From an uncultured Clostridia bacterium (GTDB lineage: Bacteria; Bacillota; Clostridia; Oscillospirales; Oscillospiraceae), in assembly GCA_945836055.1 (NCBI GenBank), contig CAMAKJ010000003.1, positions 1 through 34,961 of the forward strand: a stretch of 34,961 nucleotides of DNA. The letters are read 5' to 3'. The notes under the pieces were generated by a model. It was not told where the DNA came from and made no database searches. It saw only the letters and a program-made list of their open reading frames with translations. Shown piece by piece: positions 23,081-32,660 of the stretch. The position numbers were made by a program, and so were the translations under genes. Position 1 is the first letter of the stretch. Every line of letters begins with the position of its first letter.

Positions 23081-25543
23081 ATGTCAGAAAAGAAACCGCC
23101 GGACAGCAGCTTTATGACAAAGGTCGCCACATTCATTGTGGATAAGCGCACTTTGTTCTTCCTGCTGTACATATTCGCCATTATTTTCTGTGTGTTTTCC
23201 ACGGGTTGGGTGAACGTGGAAAACGACGTGACCACCTACCTGCCGGAGGATACGGAAACCCGGCAGGGCATCCTGGCCATGAACGAAAACTTCACCACCT
23301 TCGGCAGCGCCCAGGTCATGGTGTCCAACGTCACCTACGAGACGGCCGACGATCTGAGCCGGCAGATCGCGGATGTGGACGGGGTCAGCATGGTCACCTT
23401 CGACGACAGTGCCGACCACTACACCAGCGCTTCAGCGCTGTTCGACATCAGCTTCGACGGGCTGACCAACGACGAGAGCAGCCTGCAGGCCCTGAATGAG
23501 ATCAAGTCTCTTCTGGAGGGTTATGATTTCTGCGTGTACTCCGACGTTGGTTTCGATGAAAACGCCCAGCTTGAGGGAGAGATGACCGCCATCCTGATTG
23601 TGGCGGTGGTCATCATTCTGGTGGTGCTCACCCTGACCTCCCGCTCCTACGCAGAGGTGCCGGTGCTGATTATCACCTTCGCCGTGGCGGCGGTTCTGAA
23701 TATGGGCACCAATTTCCTGTTGGGAACCATCAGCTTCATTTCCAACTCCGTTGCCGTGGTGCTCCAGCTGGCGCTGGCCATCGACTATGCCATTATCCTG
23801 TGCCACCGCTTCACCGACGAGCGGGAGACCCGCTCCGCCCGGGAGGCCTGCATCACCGCCCTGAGCAAAGCCATTCCGGAAATCAGCGCCTCCTCTCTGA
23901 CCACGGTTTCCGGTCTCGCGGCTCTGGGATTCATGGAGTTCGGTATCGGCCTGGATATGGCGCTGGTGCTGATTAAGGCCATTTTGCTGAGTCTGCTGTC
24001 CGTGTTCACCCTGATGCCCGGGCTTCTGATGCTGTTCAGCCCCCTGATGGACCGCACCCGCCACAAAAAACTGCTGCCCAATGTTACGGTTCTGGGCAAA
24101 TTCGCGGTGAAAACCCGGCGCGTTGTTCCCCCGCTGTTTGCGGTGCTTCTGGTAGGGGCCTTCTACCTGTCCAACCGCTGCCCCTATGTCTACAGCTACA
24201 CCAATCTGGAAACGGCAAAAATGACGGAGCGTCAGGAGTCCTTCTTCAAAATTCAGAACACCTTCGGCACCAACAACATGCTGGCTCTGGTGGTACCCGG
24301 CGGCGACTATGAGGCGGAAGCCCGGGTCATGGAGGAGCTGGAAGCATGTCCTGAGGTCAAGAGCACCATGGGTCTTGCCAGCGTGGAACTCATGGACGGC
24401 TACCACCTGACCGACAGCCTCACCCCCCGGGAGCTTTCGGAGCTGGTGGGAATGGATTATGAGGTGGTACAGTTATTGTATTCCGCCTACGCCGTGGATC
24501 ATGACCAGTACGGCGAAATCCTCCAGGGCCTGGACAAATACGACGTTCCCCTGTTTGATATGCTTCTGTTCGTCAAGGATCAGTTGGAGCTGCGGAACAT
24601 CAATCTGGAGGGCGAGGATCAGCAGACCATGGACGACCTGTTCGCCCAGCTGGACAGCGCCCGGAAGCAGCTGAAAAGCGACCGCTACAGCCGTATGGTG
24701 GTCTACCTGAACCTGCCTGAGGAAAGCGACGAAACCTTCGCTTTCCTGCAGCACATCCGGGACATCCTGGGCAAATACTACGACGGAGACTACTATGTGG
24801 TGGGCAACTCCACCAGCTCCCGGGATCTGGCCTCCTCCTTCGTCAAGGACAATCTGCTGATTTCCATTCTTTCCTCCCTGTTCGTCATTCTGGTGCTGCT
24901 GTTCACCTTCCAGTCTGCGGGGCTGCCTCTGCTGCTGATTGTGTGTATCCTGGGCAGTATCTGGATCAATTTCTCCTTCCCCACACTGATGAATCAGCCG
25001 TTGTACTTCCTGGGCTACCTCATCGTGCAGGCCATCCAGATGGGCGCGAACATTGACTACGCCATCGTCATTTCCAGCCACTATCAGGAGCTGAAAACCA
25101 CCATGCCCCACAAGCAGGCCATCGTGGCGGCGCTGAACGCGGCCTTCCCCACCATCTTCACCTCCGGCACCATCATGTCCGCCGCCGCGCTGCTCATCGG
25201 CAATATGTCCGCCCAGCCCGTCATCGCCATTCTGGGCACCTGCCTGGGCCGGGGCACCATCGTCTCCATCGTCATCGTCCTGACGGTGCTGCCCTCCATC
25301 CTCGTGCTCAGCGATTCCATTATCAACCGCACCTCCTTCAAGATGAAGGGCATTGAAATTCCCACCAAAACCGCCAGCGGCACCATGTATGTCAGCGGCC
25401 GCCTCCGGGGTCAGGTCAGCGGTATGGTGGACGGCGAATTCACCGGCGTGATCCGGGGCGACATGAACGCCACCATTTCCACCAGCACCAAGATACAGCA
25501 GCTTGATGATCACCAGGAGAAAGGAGGCGAAGGCAATGCGTAA
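23081..25543 (+). CDS. MMPL/RND-family exporter with glycine-periodic C-terminal tail
   Basis: An 820-residue inner-membrane transporter with the duplicated RND layout. TM1 lies at about residues 16-40. A large extracytoplasmic domain follows, then a five-helix block with LALAIDYAIILCHRF, a second extracytoplasmic domain, and a second block with IQMGANIDYAIVISSHY. The Asp-Tyr pair in each block is typical of MMPL proteins and of proton coupling. From about residue 771 the cytoplasmic tail reads VSGRLRGQVSGMVDGEFTGV and continues in the same way, about eight four-residue units of hydrophobic-x-Gly-x, like a bactofilin-type beta structure. ATG 23081 has TAAGGAGG before it. It overlaps the next gene by eight bases. 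Substrates of relatives are lipids, siderophores or drugs; here unknown. Confidence 0.88.
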   Translation: MSEKKPPDSSFMTKVATFIVDKRTLFFLLYIFAIIFCVFSTGWVNVENDVTTYLPEDTETRQGILAMNENFTTFGSAQVMVSNVTYETADDLSRQIADVDGVSMVTFDDSADHYTSASALFDISFDGLTNDESSLQALNEIKSLLEGYDFCVYSDVGFDENAQLEGEMTAILIVAVVIILVVLTLTSRSYAEVPVLIITFAVAAVLNMGTNFLLGTISFISNSVAVVLQLALAIDYAIILCHRFTDERETRSAREACITALSKAIPEISASSLTTVSGLAALGFMEFGIGLDMALVLIKAILLSLLSVFTLMPGLLMLFSPLMDRTRHKKLLPNVTVLGKFAVKTRRVVPPLFAVLLVGAFYLSNRCPYVYSYTNLETAKMTERQESFFKIQNTFGTNNMLALVVPGGDYEAEARVMEELEACPEVKSTMGLASVELMDGYHLTDSLTPRELSELVGMDYEVVQLLYSAYAVDHDQYGEILQGLDKYDVPLFDMLLFVKDQLELRNINLEGEDQQTMDDLFAQLDSARKQLKSDRYSRMVVYLNLPEESDETFAFLQHIRDILGKYYDGDYYVVGNSTSSRDLASSFVKDNLLISILSSLFVILVLLFTFQSAGLPLLLIVCILGSIWINFSFPTLMNQPLYFLGYLIVQAIQMGANIDYAIVISSHYQELKTTMPHKQAIVAALNAAFPTIFTSGTIMSAAALLIGNMSAQPVIAILGTCLGRGTIVSIVIVLTVLPSILVLSDSIINRTSFKMKGIEIPTKTASGTMYVSGRLRGQVSGMVDGEFTGVIRGDMNATISTSTKIQQLDDHQEKGGEGNA

Positions 25544-28244
25544 CGTTTTCAAGCGGGCGTCCGCTCTGATTCTCTGCCTGCTTCTGTGCGCCTGCCTGCC
25601 CCTGACGGCGCTGGCGGAGGAAACCGGCGATACCGGCAGGGTGCTGCGGATTTTCCGGAAGCAGCAGTTCCTGGAGCTGGCGGAAAGCTGCCGCCTGGAC
25701 AGCTACAGCCAGGATCTGACCGTGGTGCTCATGTCCGATATCGATCTGAAGGAAGCCGATTTCGGCGGCATTCCTATCTTCTGCGGCACCTTTGACGGAA
25801 ACGGCCACACCATTTCCGGCCTGTCCGTCACCGCGGATGGCTCCAACATGGGTCTTTTCCGGTATCTTTCCAAAACCGGCGTGATTCGGAATCTGAAGGT
25901 TACAGGCACCGTCGCCCCCGGGGGCAGCGCCTCCGCCGTGGGCGGAATCGTCGGAAGCAATGGCGGAACTGTTCAGAACTGCACCTTCTCCGGCCTCGTG
26001 TCCGGCGTGGATGACGTGGGCGGAATCGTGGGTATCAACACCGTGGACGGCATCGCGGAGGACTGCCAGGCTGGCGGAACCGTCACCGGCAGCCACCGGG
26101 TGGGCGGCATCGTCGGCCATAACAAAGGCGTCGTCCGCGCCTGCACCAACAGCGCTCAGGTGAATACCACCGCCGAGGAAAACAAGGTCAATCTCTCCGA
26201 CATCACCCTGTCCACCATCACCGGCACGGAATCCGCCAATACGGTGACGGATATCGGCGGCATCGCCGGTTCCAGCAGCGGTGTGATCCGGGACTGCAAA
26301 AACCGGGGCGACGTGGGCTACCAGCACATGGGCTACAACATCGGCGGCATCGCCGGTACCCAGACCGGTTATGTGTACCAATGCGAAAACAGCGCCCGGG
26401 TCTACGGGCGCAAGGAAGTGGGCGGCATCGTCGGCCAGATGGAGCCTACCACCTTCATTGAATACACCGCCGATACCCTGCAGATTCTCCAGGGGCAGCT
26501 GAATACCCTGGGAAATCTGACCAATCAGGCGGTTTCCAGCGTCCAGAGCAGCACCTCCAGCCTCACCGGACAGGTGGATCAGCTGCACAATGACATTCAG
26601 AATGCCAAGGACGCCCTGGATTCTCTGAAGCCCAGTCTGGATCCCCCCTACGTTCCCGACCTGGACACCATCGAAGCGGCAAGAAATAACCTCAGCAGCA
26701 GCCTGTCCGACATGAAAACCTCCCTGAGCGGCATGGTGGATTCCACCCAAAGCTCCATGGACTCTCTGAACCGGACCCTGCGCGCCATCTCCTCACAGGT
26801 AAGCGCCATGAGCGCCACCATCGGCAATGCCTCGGAAAATCTGGGCGGTGCCATTGAGGACATCTCCGATCAGGATACGGACGCCATTCTCTCCGGAAAG
26901 GTGGAAAGCTGCAGCAACACCGGCGCCGTGCTGGCCGACCGGAACGCGGGCGGCATCGTGGGCGCCATCGCCCCGGAAAATGACCTGGACCCCGAAAGCG
27001 ACGTCATGGTCACCGGCGACAACTCCATGAATTTTGACACCCAGCTGCGAGGCGTCATCCGCGGCTGCCAGAATACGGGCAGTGTCACGGTCAAGCGGCA
27101 GAACGCGGGCGGTATCGTGGGCTGGATGGCTCTGGGTCTGACCCGGGACTGTCTCAGCACCGGCTTCCTTGACGCCGGGAACGCCGACTATGTGGGCGGC
27201 ATTGCCGGGCAGAGCAGCGGATATATCCGCTCCTGCAGCGTCAAAGCCGCCATAGACGGCAGCGCCAGCGTGGGCGGCATCGCCGGAAAGGCCGTCACCG
27301 TCACCGACTGCCGCAGTATGGTGAATCTGACAGGCTCCGAAAAAACCGGCGCCGTGCTGGGGGTGCGGGAGGAAGCCTACGGTATCCTGGACGCGGAGGA
27401 CGACGGTTCGGAGGGAGAGCAGACGGAAACCGTCGCCGGCAACTACTATCTTGCAGTGGATTCCGACATCGGCGGTATCGACGGCGTCAGCTACGCCGGA
27501 TGTGCCCAGGGCCTGACGGAAACGGAATTTGCCCAGCTGGAGGGGCTGGACCCGGTTTTCGAGACCGTTTCCATCCGCTTCCTGTTTGACGGCGGCGCGG
27601 TTTACACCGTATCCCTTGCCCCGGGTCAGGCACTGTCTCCCGACCGGATTCCCGAGCTGCCGGCGAAAGAGGGCTATACCTGCTACTGGGACGGTCTGGA
27701 TGATGCAGACCTCACCGCCATCGGCTTTGACACCACCTTCCGGGCCGTGTACCTGGCGGAAAAGAAAACCGTTCAGAGTGAAGATACCCGTGAAAACGGC
27801 CTGCCCGTTCTGCTGGCCGAGGGTCAGTTCTCCGGCGACGAGCCCATTTCCCTGACGCCAATGGAAAAGTGGCCGGGCCTGGAGATTGACGAAACCTTCC
27901 TGGAAGGCTTCACCTTTACACTTCCCGGGGGAACCTGCAGCGCCCTTCGGTATCTGCCGGAAAATGCCTGGGAGGCAAAGACGGACCGGGTGTATGTCCA
28001 GGGCGCGGACGGCGCTTGGCGGGAAACGGAGGTTTCCCGGGATGTCAGTTACCTTGTGTTCTCCGTGCAGGCGGGAGATCAGGCCTTCTGCATCGTCCGC
28101 ACGGCTCCGGAATTCCCCACGGCGGTTGCCGCCGCGGCTGGCGCGGGCGCCGTTGCGATTATCCTGGCGGCAGCTCTGCTGATTCACCGCCGGAATAAGC
28201 GGAAAAAGGCGAAAGCCGCCTCAGAGGAAGCAAGCAATCCATAA
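25536..28244 (+). CDS. Secreted, membrane-anchored GLUG-repeat protein with central coiled coil
   Basis: A 902-residue surface protein. A signal peptide ends at LTALA (residue 27). Residues about 75-310 hold six GLUG-type repeats (VGGIVG, IGGIAG variants), expected to form a beta-solenoid. Residues about 310-450 are Gln/Ser/Leu-rich heptad-like helices (QSSTSSLTGQVDQLHNDIQN; SLSDMKTSLSGMVDSTQSSM), a probable coiled coil. Four more repeats run to about 610. About 677-744 resembles an InlB B-repeat (SIRFLFDGGAVYTVSLAPGQ). A single C-terminal helix near 860-882 (AAAGAGAVAIILAAALL) precedes a basic cytoplasmic tail; there is no LPxTG. ATG 25536 has AGGAGG eight bases upstream and lies inside the MMPL gene, so they are coupled. 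A role as envelope partner or adaptor of the exporter is inferred. Confidence 0.85.
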   Translation: MRNVFKRASALILCLLLCACLPLTALAEETGDTGRVLRIFRKQQFLELAESCRLDSYSQDLTVVLMSDIDLKEADFGGIPIFCGTFDGNGHTISGLSVTADGSNMGLFRYLSKTGVIRNLKVTGTVAPGGSASAVGGIVGSNGGTVQNCTFSGLVSGVDDVGGIVGINTVDGIAEDCQAGGTVTGSHRVGGIVGHNKGVVRACTNSAQVNTTAEENKVNLSDITLSTITGTESANTVTDIGGIAGSSSGVIRDCKNRGDVGYQHMGYNIGGIAGTQTGYVYQCENSARVYGRKEVGGIVGQMEPTTFIEYTADTLQILQGQLNTLGNLTNQAVSSVQSSTSSLTGQVDQLHNDIQNAKDALDSLKPSLDPPYVPDLDTIEAARNNLSSSLSDMKTSLSGMVDSTQSSMDSLNRTLRAISSQVSAMSATIGNASENLGGAIEDISDQDTDAILSGKVESCSNTGAVLADRNAGGIVGAIAPENDLDPESDVMVTGDNSMNFDTQLRGVIRGCQNTGSVTVKRQNAGGIVGWMALGLTRDCLSTGFLDAGNADYVGGIAGQSSGYIRSCSVKAAIDGSASVGGIAGKAVTVTDCRSMVNLTGSEKTGAVLGVREEAYGILDAEDDGSEGEQTETVAGNYYLAVDSDIGGIDGVSYAGCAQGLTETEFAQLEGLDPVFETVSIRFLFDGGAVYTVSLAPGQALSPDRIPELPAKEGYTCYWDGLDDADLTAIGFDTTFRAVYLAEKKTVQSEDTRENGLPVLLAEGQFSGDEPISLTPMEKWPGLEIDETFLEGFTFTLPGGTCSALRYLPENAWEAKTDRVYVQGADGAWRETEVSRDVSYLVFSVQAGDQAFCIVRTAPEFPTAVAAAAGAGAVAIILAAALLIHRRNKRKKAKAASEEASNP

Positions 28245-28248
28245 CCTA

Positions 28249-28280
28249 CCGGCCGTCCATCCTGGACGGCCGGTTCTTTT
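28249..28280 (+). terminator. Intrinsic terminator of the MMPL-GLUG operon
   Basis: Perfect 10-bp stem CCGGCCGTCC (28249-28258) / GGACGGCCGG (28264-28273), loop ATCCT, then TTCTTTT. It begins five bases after the stop codon. Confidence 0.9.
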
Positions 28281-28345
28281 GCAAAGATTTGGTTAAGAAA
28301 TTAGGAATCTCCCATCCCTTAACATTTTGTTTACAACAGATTCAC

Positions 28346-28351
28346 TATAAT
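28346..28351 (+). promoter_or_regulatory. Candidate -10 for the activase gene
   Basis: A perfect TATAAT 56 bases before the ATG. The -35 is poor: TTTTGT (28325-28330) gives a 15-base spacer, and TTAACA (28319-28324) gives 21. The surrounding 28281-28406 is A+T-rich and non-coding. Confidence 0.4.
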
Positions 28352-28406
28352 AGTAGAGGAAATTTTGTAGAATAATGCCAAACTCAGGAAGAATGCGAGG
28401 CACCTT

Positions 28407-31400
28407 ATGAATACATACCGCGCCGGTATTGACATCGGCTCCACAACCGTGAAACTCGTGCTGCTGGACGAACAGGGAGAAATCCGTTTCGGGCAGTACC
28501 GCCGCCACTGCGCCCACACCCAGGAAACGCTGAAGGAGCTGCTCATGGAAGCCCGGGAACAGGTGGGCCCCTGCCTGCTGAAGGTGAAAATCACCGGCTC
28601 CGGCTCCATCAATCTGGGCAAAGCCATGGGTATCGGCTTTGTGCAGGAGGTGGTGGCCGTGGCTTCCGCACTGCAGGCCGTGGCGCCCCAGACCGACGTT
28701 GCCATCGAGCTGGGCGGCGAGGACGCCAAGATCATCTATTTCCGGGGCGGCCTGGAGGAGCGGATGAACGGCGTCTGCGCCGGCGGCACCGGCTCCTTTA
28801 TCGACCAGATGGCCTCCCTGCTGCAAACCGACGCCTCCGGCCTAAATGCCGAGGCGGAGCATTATCGGGAAATCTACCCCATCGCCGCCCGGTGCGGCGT
28901 GTTCGCCAAGACCGACATTCAGCCCCTCATCAACGAGGGCGCGACCAAGGCGGATCTGGCCGCCTCCATTTTCCAGGCGGTGGTCAATCAGACCATTTCC
29001 GGTCTCGCCTGCGGCAAGCCCATCAAGGGCTGCGTGGCCTTCCTGGGCGGCCCCCTGCACTTCCTGCCGGAGCTGAAAAAGGCCTTTATCCGCACCCTGA
29101 AGCTGACCCCGGAAACCACCGTCGATCCGGAAAACTCCCACCTCTTCGCTGCTATGGGCGCGGCGCTGGAATCCGATGACGCCGAGGCCGTCAGCATGGA
29201 CGGCATGATTGACCGTCTGGAAAAGGGCGTGGAAATGGCCTTTGAGCTGAAGCGGCTGGAACCGCTGTTTGCCAGCAAGGAAGAGCACCGGGCGTTCTGT
29301 GAGCGCCACGGCAAAGCCATCGTCCGGCGGGAGAGCCTGAGCGAATACCGGGGCGACTGCTTCCTGGGCATCGACGCCGGCTCCACCACCACAAAAGTGG
29401 CGCTGATTGGGAGCCGGGGACAGCTCCTCTTCTCCTACTACGCCAACAACCAGGGCAACCCCATCCGCACCGCCATGGACGCCATGGCACGTTTGAAAGA
29501 CGAGCTGCCGAAAGGCGCAAGAATCGTCCGTTCCTGCTCCACCGGCTACGGCGAAGCGCTGCTGAAATCCGCCTTCTGCCTGGACGAGGGCGAGGTGGAG
29601 ACCATCGCTCACTGCACCGCCGCCGCCTTCTTTGACCCGGATGTGGACTGCGTGCTGGACATCGGCGGGCAGGACATGAAGTGCGTCAAGCTGAAAAAGG
29701 GCAGCGTGGACACGATTTTGCTGAACGAAGCCTGCTCCTCCGGCTGCGGCTCCTTTATTGAAAACTTCGCCGGTTCCCTGGGCTACAGCGCCGAGGGCTT
29801 TGCCAAGGAAGCGCTGTTTGCCAAAAATCCCATCGATCTCGGCACCCGGTGCACCGTGTTCATGAATTCCAACGTCAAGCAGGCCCAGAAGGAGGGTGCC
29901 ACGGTACAGGACATCTCCGCGGGGCTTGCCTACTCCGTCATCAAAAACGCCCTGTACAAGGTCATCAAGCTGGCAGACCCTACCGACCTGGGCAAACACA
30001 TCGTGGTGCAGGGCGGCACCTTCTATAACCAGGCCGTTCTCCGAGCCTTTGAAAAAATCGCCGGTGTGGAGGCCACCTGCCCGGATATTTCCGGCATTAT
30101 GGGCGCTTTCGGCGCGGCGCTGATCGCCCGGGAGCGGTATCACGGCCAGCAAACCACCACCTTGCCCCTGGCGGATATTCTGAACCTGACCTACACCACC
30201 GCCACCACCCGCTGCGGCGGCTGCTCCAACCACTGTATGCTGACCATCAACAAATTCCCCGGCGGCCGCCGCCATGTGACCGGCAACCGCTGTGAAAAGG
30301 GTCTGGGCGGCAGCGGCTCCGGGCAGAAGGGGCCGAACCTGATGGCCTACAAGCTGCAGCGGATGTTCGACTACCCGCCGCTGGAAAATGCCCCCCGGGG
30401 CGAAATCGGCATTCCCCGGGTGCTGAACATGTACGAAAACTACCCCTTCTGGGCCACCTTCTTCCGGGAGCTGGGCTTCCGGGTTGTGCTTTCTCCCAAA
30501 TCCACCCGAAAAATCTACGAGCTGGGCATGGAGTCCATCCCCTCCGAGTCCGAGTGCTATCCCGCTAAGCTGTCCCACGGTCACGTCCAGTGGTTAATCA
30601 ACCAGGGAATCAAAACCATCTTCCATCCCTGTGTGTTCTATGAGCATCAGGAAACCCCCGGTGCCCAGAACCACTACAACTGCCCCATCGTGGTCTCCTA
30701 TCCGGAAAATCTGAAGAACAATGTGGAAGCCGTAGCCGACGGGGAAGTTCGCTACATCCGCCCCTTCATTGCCTTCACCAGCGAAAAAACCGCCGCCGAC
30801 CGCCTGGTTTCCCTGTGCAAAGAGGAATGGGGCATCGGCGGAAAGGAAGTCCGCGCCGCCGTGCACGCGGCCTGGGAAGAACAGCTTCACGCCAAGGCCG
30901 ACGTCCGGGCAGAGGGAGCAAAAGCCCTTCAATGGATGGCGGACAACGACGCCCGGGGCATCGTCCTGGCGGGGCGTCCCTACCACGTGGACCCGGAAAT
31001 CAACCACGGCATCCCGGAGATGATCGCCTCCTACCATCTGGCGGTGCTCACCGAGGACAGCCTGCCCATCGACTTTACCCCCGAGCGACCCCTCCGGGCC
31101 AACGACCAGTGGGTCTATCACTCCCGGCTGTACAGCGCGGCGGAATTCGTGGCAAAGCGGGAGGATTTGGAGCTGATTCAGCTGAATTCCTTCGGTTGCG
31201 GCCTGGACGCCGTCACCACCGACCAGGTGTGCGAAATTCTGGAGGGCAGCAACAAGCTCTACACCGTACTGAAAATCGACGAGGTGAACAACCTGGGCGC
31301 CGCCCGGATTCGCATCCGCAGCCTGCTCGCTGCCATGAATCAGCGGAAGGAACGGGGTATTCTACCCCAGCCCAGGCCCGCCGCCTACCACCGGTCGGAG

Positions 31401-32654
31401 TTCACCAAGCAGATGTATGAGGCCGGGTACACCATTCTCGCACCCCAGATGAGCCCCATTCACTTTGACCTGCTGGGACCCATCTTCCGGAAATACGGCT
31501 ACCATATTGAAGTTTTGGACAACGACAACCGGAGCGCCATCGACACAGGGCTGAAATTCGTCAACAACGACGCCTGCTTCCCCTCCATCACCGTTGTGGG
31601 ACAGATCATGGACGCGGTGCTTTCCGGAAAATACGACACGAACAAGCTGGCGGTCATCATGTCCCAGACCGGCGGCTGCTGCCGGGCCAGCAACTATGTG
31701 GGCTTCATCCGCCGGGCGCTGGACAAGGTTGGGTTGGGGCATATCCCGGTGATCTCCCTGAACGCCAACGGCATGGAGACCAACGAGGGCTTCAAGCTCT
31801 CCCCTGCTCTGCTTCTGTCCGCCCTGAAAGCTGTCGTCTACGGTGACCTGTTCATGCGCTGCCTGTACCGGGTGCGCCCGTACGAAAAGGAAAAAGGCGC
31901 CGCCAACGCCCTGCACCGGAAGTGGCTGGAAATCGCCATCGACTCCCTGGTCAACGACAAGAGCAAATGGAGCTATCGGGACGTATGCCGGGGCATCGTG
32001 GAAGCCTTTGACAATCTGCCCATCGACGAAACCCTCCGCAAGCCCAGAGTCGGCATTGTGGGCGAGATTCTGGTCAAATACATGCCCCTGGCCAACAACC
32101 ACCTGGTGGATCTGCTGGAAGCCGAGGGGGCGGAGGCCGTGGTGCCCGATCTGCTGGACTTCCTGAATTACTGCGTGTACAACGGCGACTATAAGCACGA
32201 ATACCTGGGCACCAGCTGGACAAACGCCGCCTCCGCGAAAATCGGCGTGGACGCCATCCGCGCACTGCGCAAGCCCGCTCTGCAGGCGCTGGAAAAGAGC
32301 CGCCGATTTGAAGCCCCCATGCCCATCGAGCAGGTGGCGGAGCTGGCAAAGCCCTTCCTCTCCATCGGCAACCAGTACGGCGAAGGGTGGTTTCTCACCG
32401 GGGAAATGGCGGAGCTGATTCTCTCGGGAACCCCCAACATCGTGTGCATCCAGCCCTTTGCGTGCCTGCCCAACCATGTTGTCGGCAAGGGCGTCATCAA
32501 GGCGCTGAAAAAAGCCTATCCCCAGGCCAACATCGTAGCCGTGGACTACGACCCCGGCGCGTCTGAGGTCAACCAGCTCAACCGCATCAAGCTCATGCTG
32601 TCCACCGCAAAGAAGCGGCTTGCCGAGGAAACAACAGCTGAAGCGGCCGTCTAA
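28407..32654 (+). CDS. Giant acyl-CoA dehydratase activase-related protein (two ASKHA domains, DUF2229, dehydratase-like C-terminus)
   Basis: A 1415-residue cytoplasmic protein. The first ASKHA ATPase domain (about 1-290) has AGIDIGSTTVKLVLLD, ELGGEDAKIIYF and the Cys motif MNGVCAGGTGSFIDQM (Cys near 124), with ARCGVFAKTD further on. The second (about 312-575) has LGIDAGSTTTKVALIG, VLDIGGQDMKCVKLKKG and NEACSSGCGSFIENF. Next come a Cys-rich link (RCGGCSNHCML), a DUF2229 region (YENYPFWATFFRELGFRVVL, ESECYPAKLSHG) and a C-terminal part like the 2-hydroxyacyl-CoA dehydratase component. In small relatives two subunits share one [4Fe-4S] cluster and use ATP to inject an electron into the dehydratase. 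Here both modules are on one chain. No hydratase, CoA transferase or ETF gene is adjacent, so the target is unknown. It is a single-gene unit with a weak site (CGAGG) before the ATG. Confidence 0.88.
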   Translation: MNTYRAGIDIGSTTVKLVLLDEQGEIRFGQYRRHCAHTQETLKELLMEAREQVGPCLLKVKITGSGSINLGKAMGIGFVQEVVAVASALQAVAPQTDVAIELGGEDAKIIYFRGGLEERMNGVCAGGTGSFIDQMASLLQTDASGLNAEAEHYREIYPIAARCGVFAKTDIQPLINEGATKADLAASIFQAVVNQTISGLACGKPIKGCVAFLGGPLHFLPELKKAFIRTLKLTPETTVDPENSHLFAAMGAALESDDAEAVSMDGMIDRLEKGVEMAFELKRLEPLFASKEEHRAFCERHGKAIVRRESLSEYRGDCFLGIDAGSTTTKVALIGSRGQLLFSYYANNQGNPIRTAMDAMARLKDELPKGARIVRSCSTGYGEALLKSAFCLDEGEVETIAHCTAAAFFDPDVDCVLDIGGQDMKCVKLKKGSVDTILLNEACSSGCGSFIENFAGSLGYSAEGFAKEALFAKNPIDLGTRCTVFMNSNVKQAQKEGATVQDISAGLAYSVIKNALYKVIKLADPTDLGKHIVVQGGTFYNQAVLRAFEKIAGVEATCPDISGIMGAFGAALIARERYHGQQTTTLPLADILNLTYTTATTRCGGCSNHCMLTINKFPGGRRHVTGNRCEKGLGGSGSGQKGPNLMAYKLQRMFDYPPLENAPRGEIGIPRVLNMYENYPFWATFFRELGFRVVLSPKSTRKIYELGMESIPSESECYPAKLSHGHVQWLINQGIKTIFHPCVFYEHQETPGAQNHYNCPIVVSYPENLKNNVEAVADGEVRYIRPFIAFTSEKTAADRLVSLCKEEWGIGGKEVRAAVHAAWEEQLHAKADVRAEGAKALQWMADNDARGIVLAGRPYHVDPEINHGIPEMIASYHLAVLTEDSLPIDFTPERPLRANDQWVYHSRLYSAAEFVAKREDLELIQLNSFGCGLDAVTTDQVCEILEGSNKLYTVLKIDEVNNLGAARIRIRSLLAAMNQRKERGILPQPRPAAYHRSEFTKQMYEAGYTILAPQMSPIHFDLLGPIFRKYGYHIEVLDNDNRSAIDTGLKFVNNDACFPSITVVGQIMDAVLSGKYDTNKLAVIMSQTGGCCRASNYVGFIRRALDKVGLGHIPVISLNANGMETNEGFKLSPALLLSALKAVVYGDLFMRCLYRVRPYEKEKGAANALHRKWLEIAIDSLVNDKSKWSYRDVCRGIVEAFDNLPIDETLRKPRVGIVGEILVKYMPLANNHLVDLLEAEGAEAVVPDLLDFLNYCVYNGDYKHEYLGTSWTNAASAKIGVDAIRALRKPALQALEKSRRFEAPMPIEQVAELAKPFLSIGNQYGEGWFLTGEMAELILSGTPNIVCIQPFACLPNHVVGKGVIKALKKAYPQANIVAVDYDPGASEVNQLNRIKLMLSTAKKRLAEETTAEAAV

Positions 32655-32660
32655 TACTAT

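Noticed and set aside
25440-26750. A 436-codon minus-strand frame over the GLUG gene.
   Set aside because: Its Gly/His/Ala-rich repeats mirror the GLUG repeat DNA on the opposite strand; no ribosome binding site or family match.
28292-28323. Inverted repeat GTTAAG/CTTAAC upstream of the activase.
   Set aside because: Only six base pairs with a 20-base spacer in A+T-rich DNA; chance is likely.
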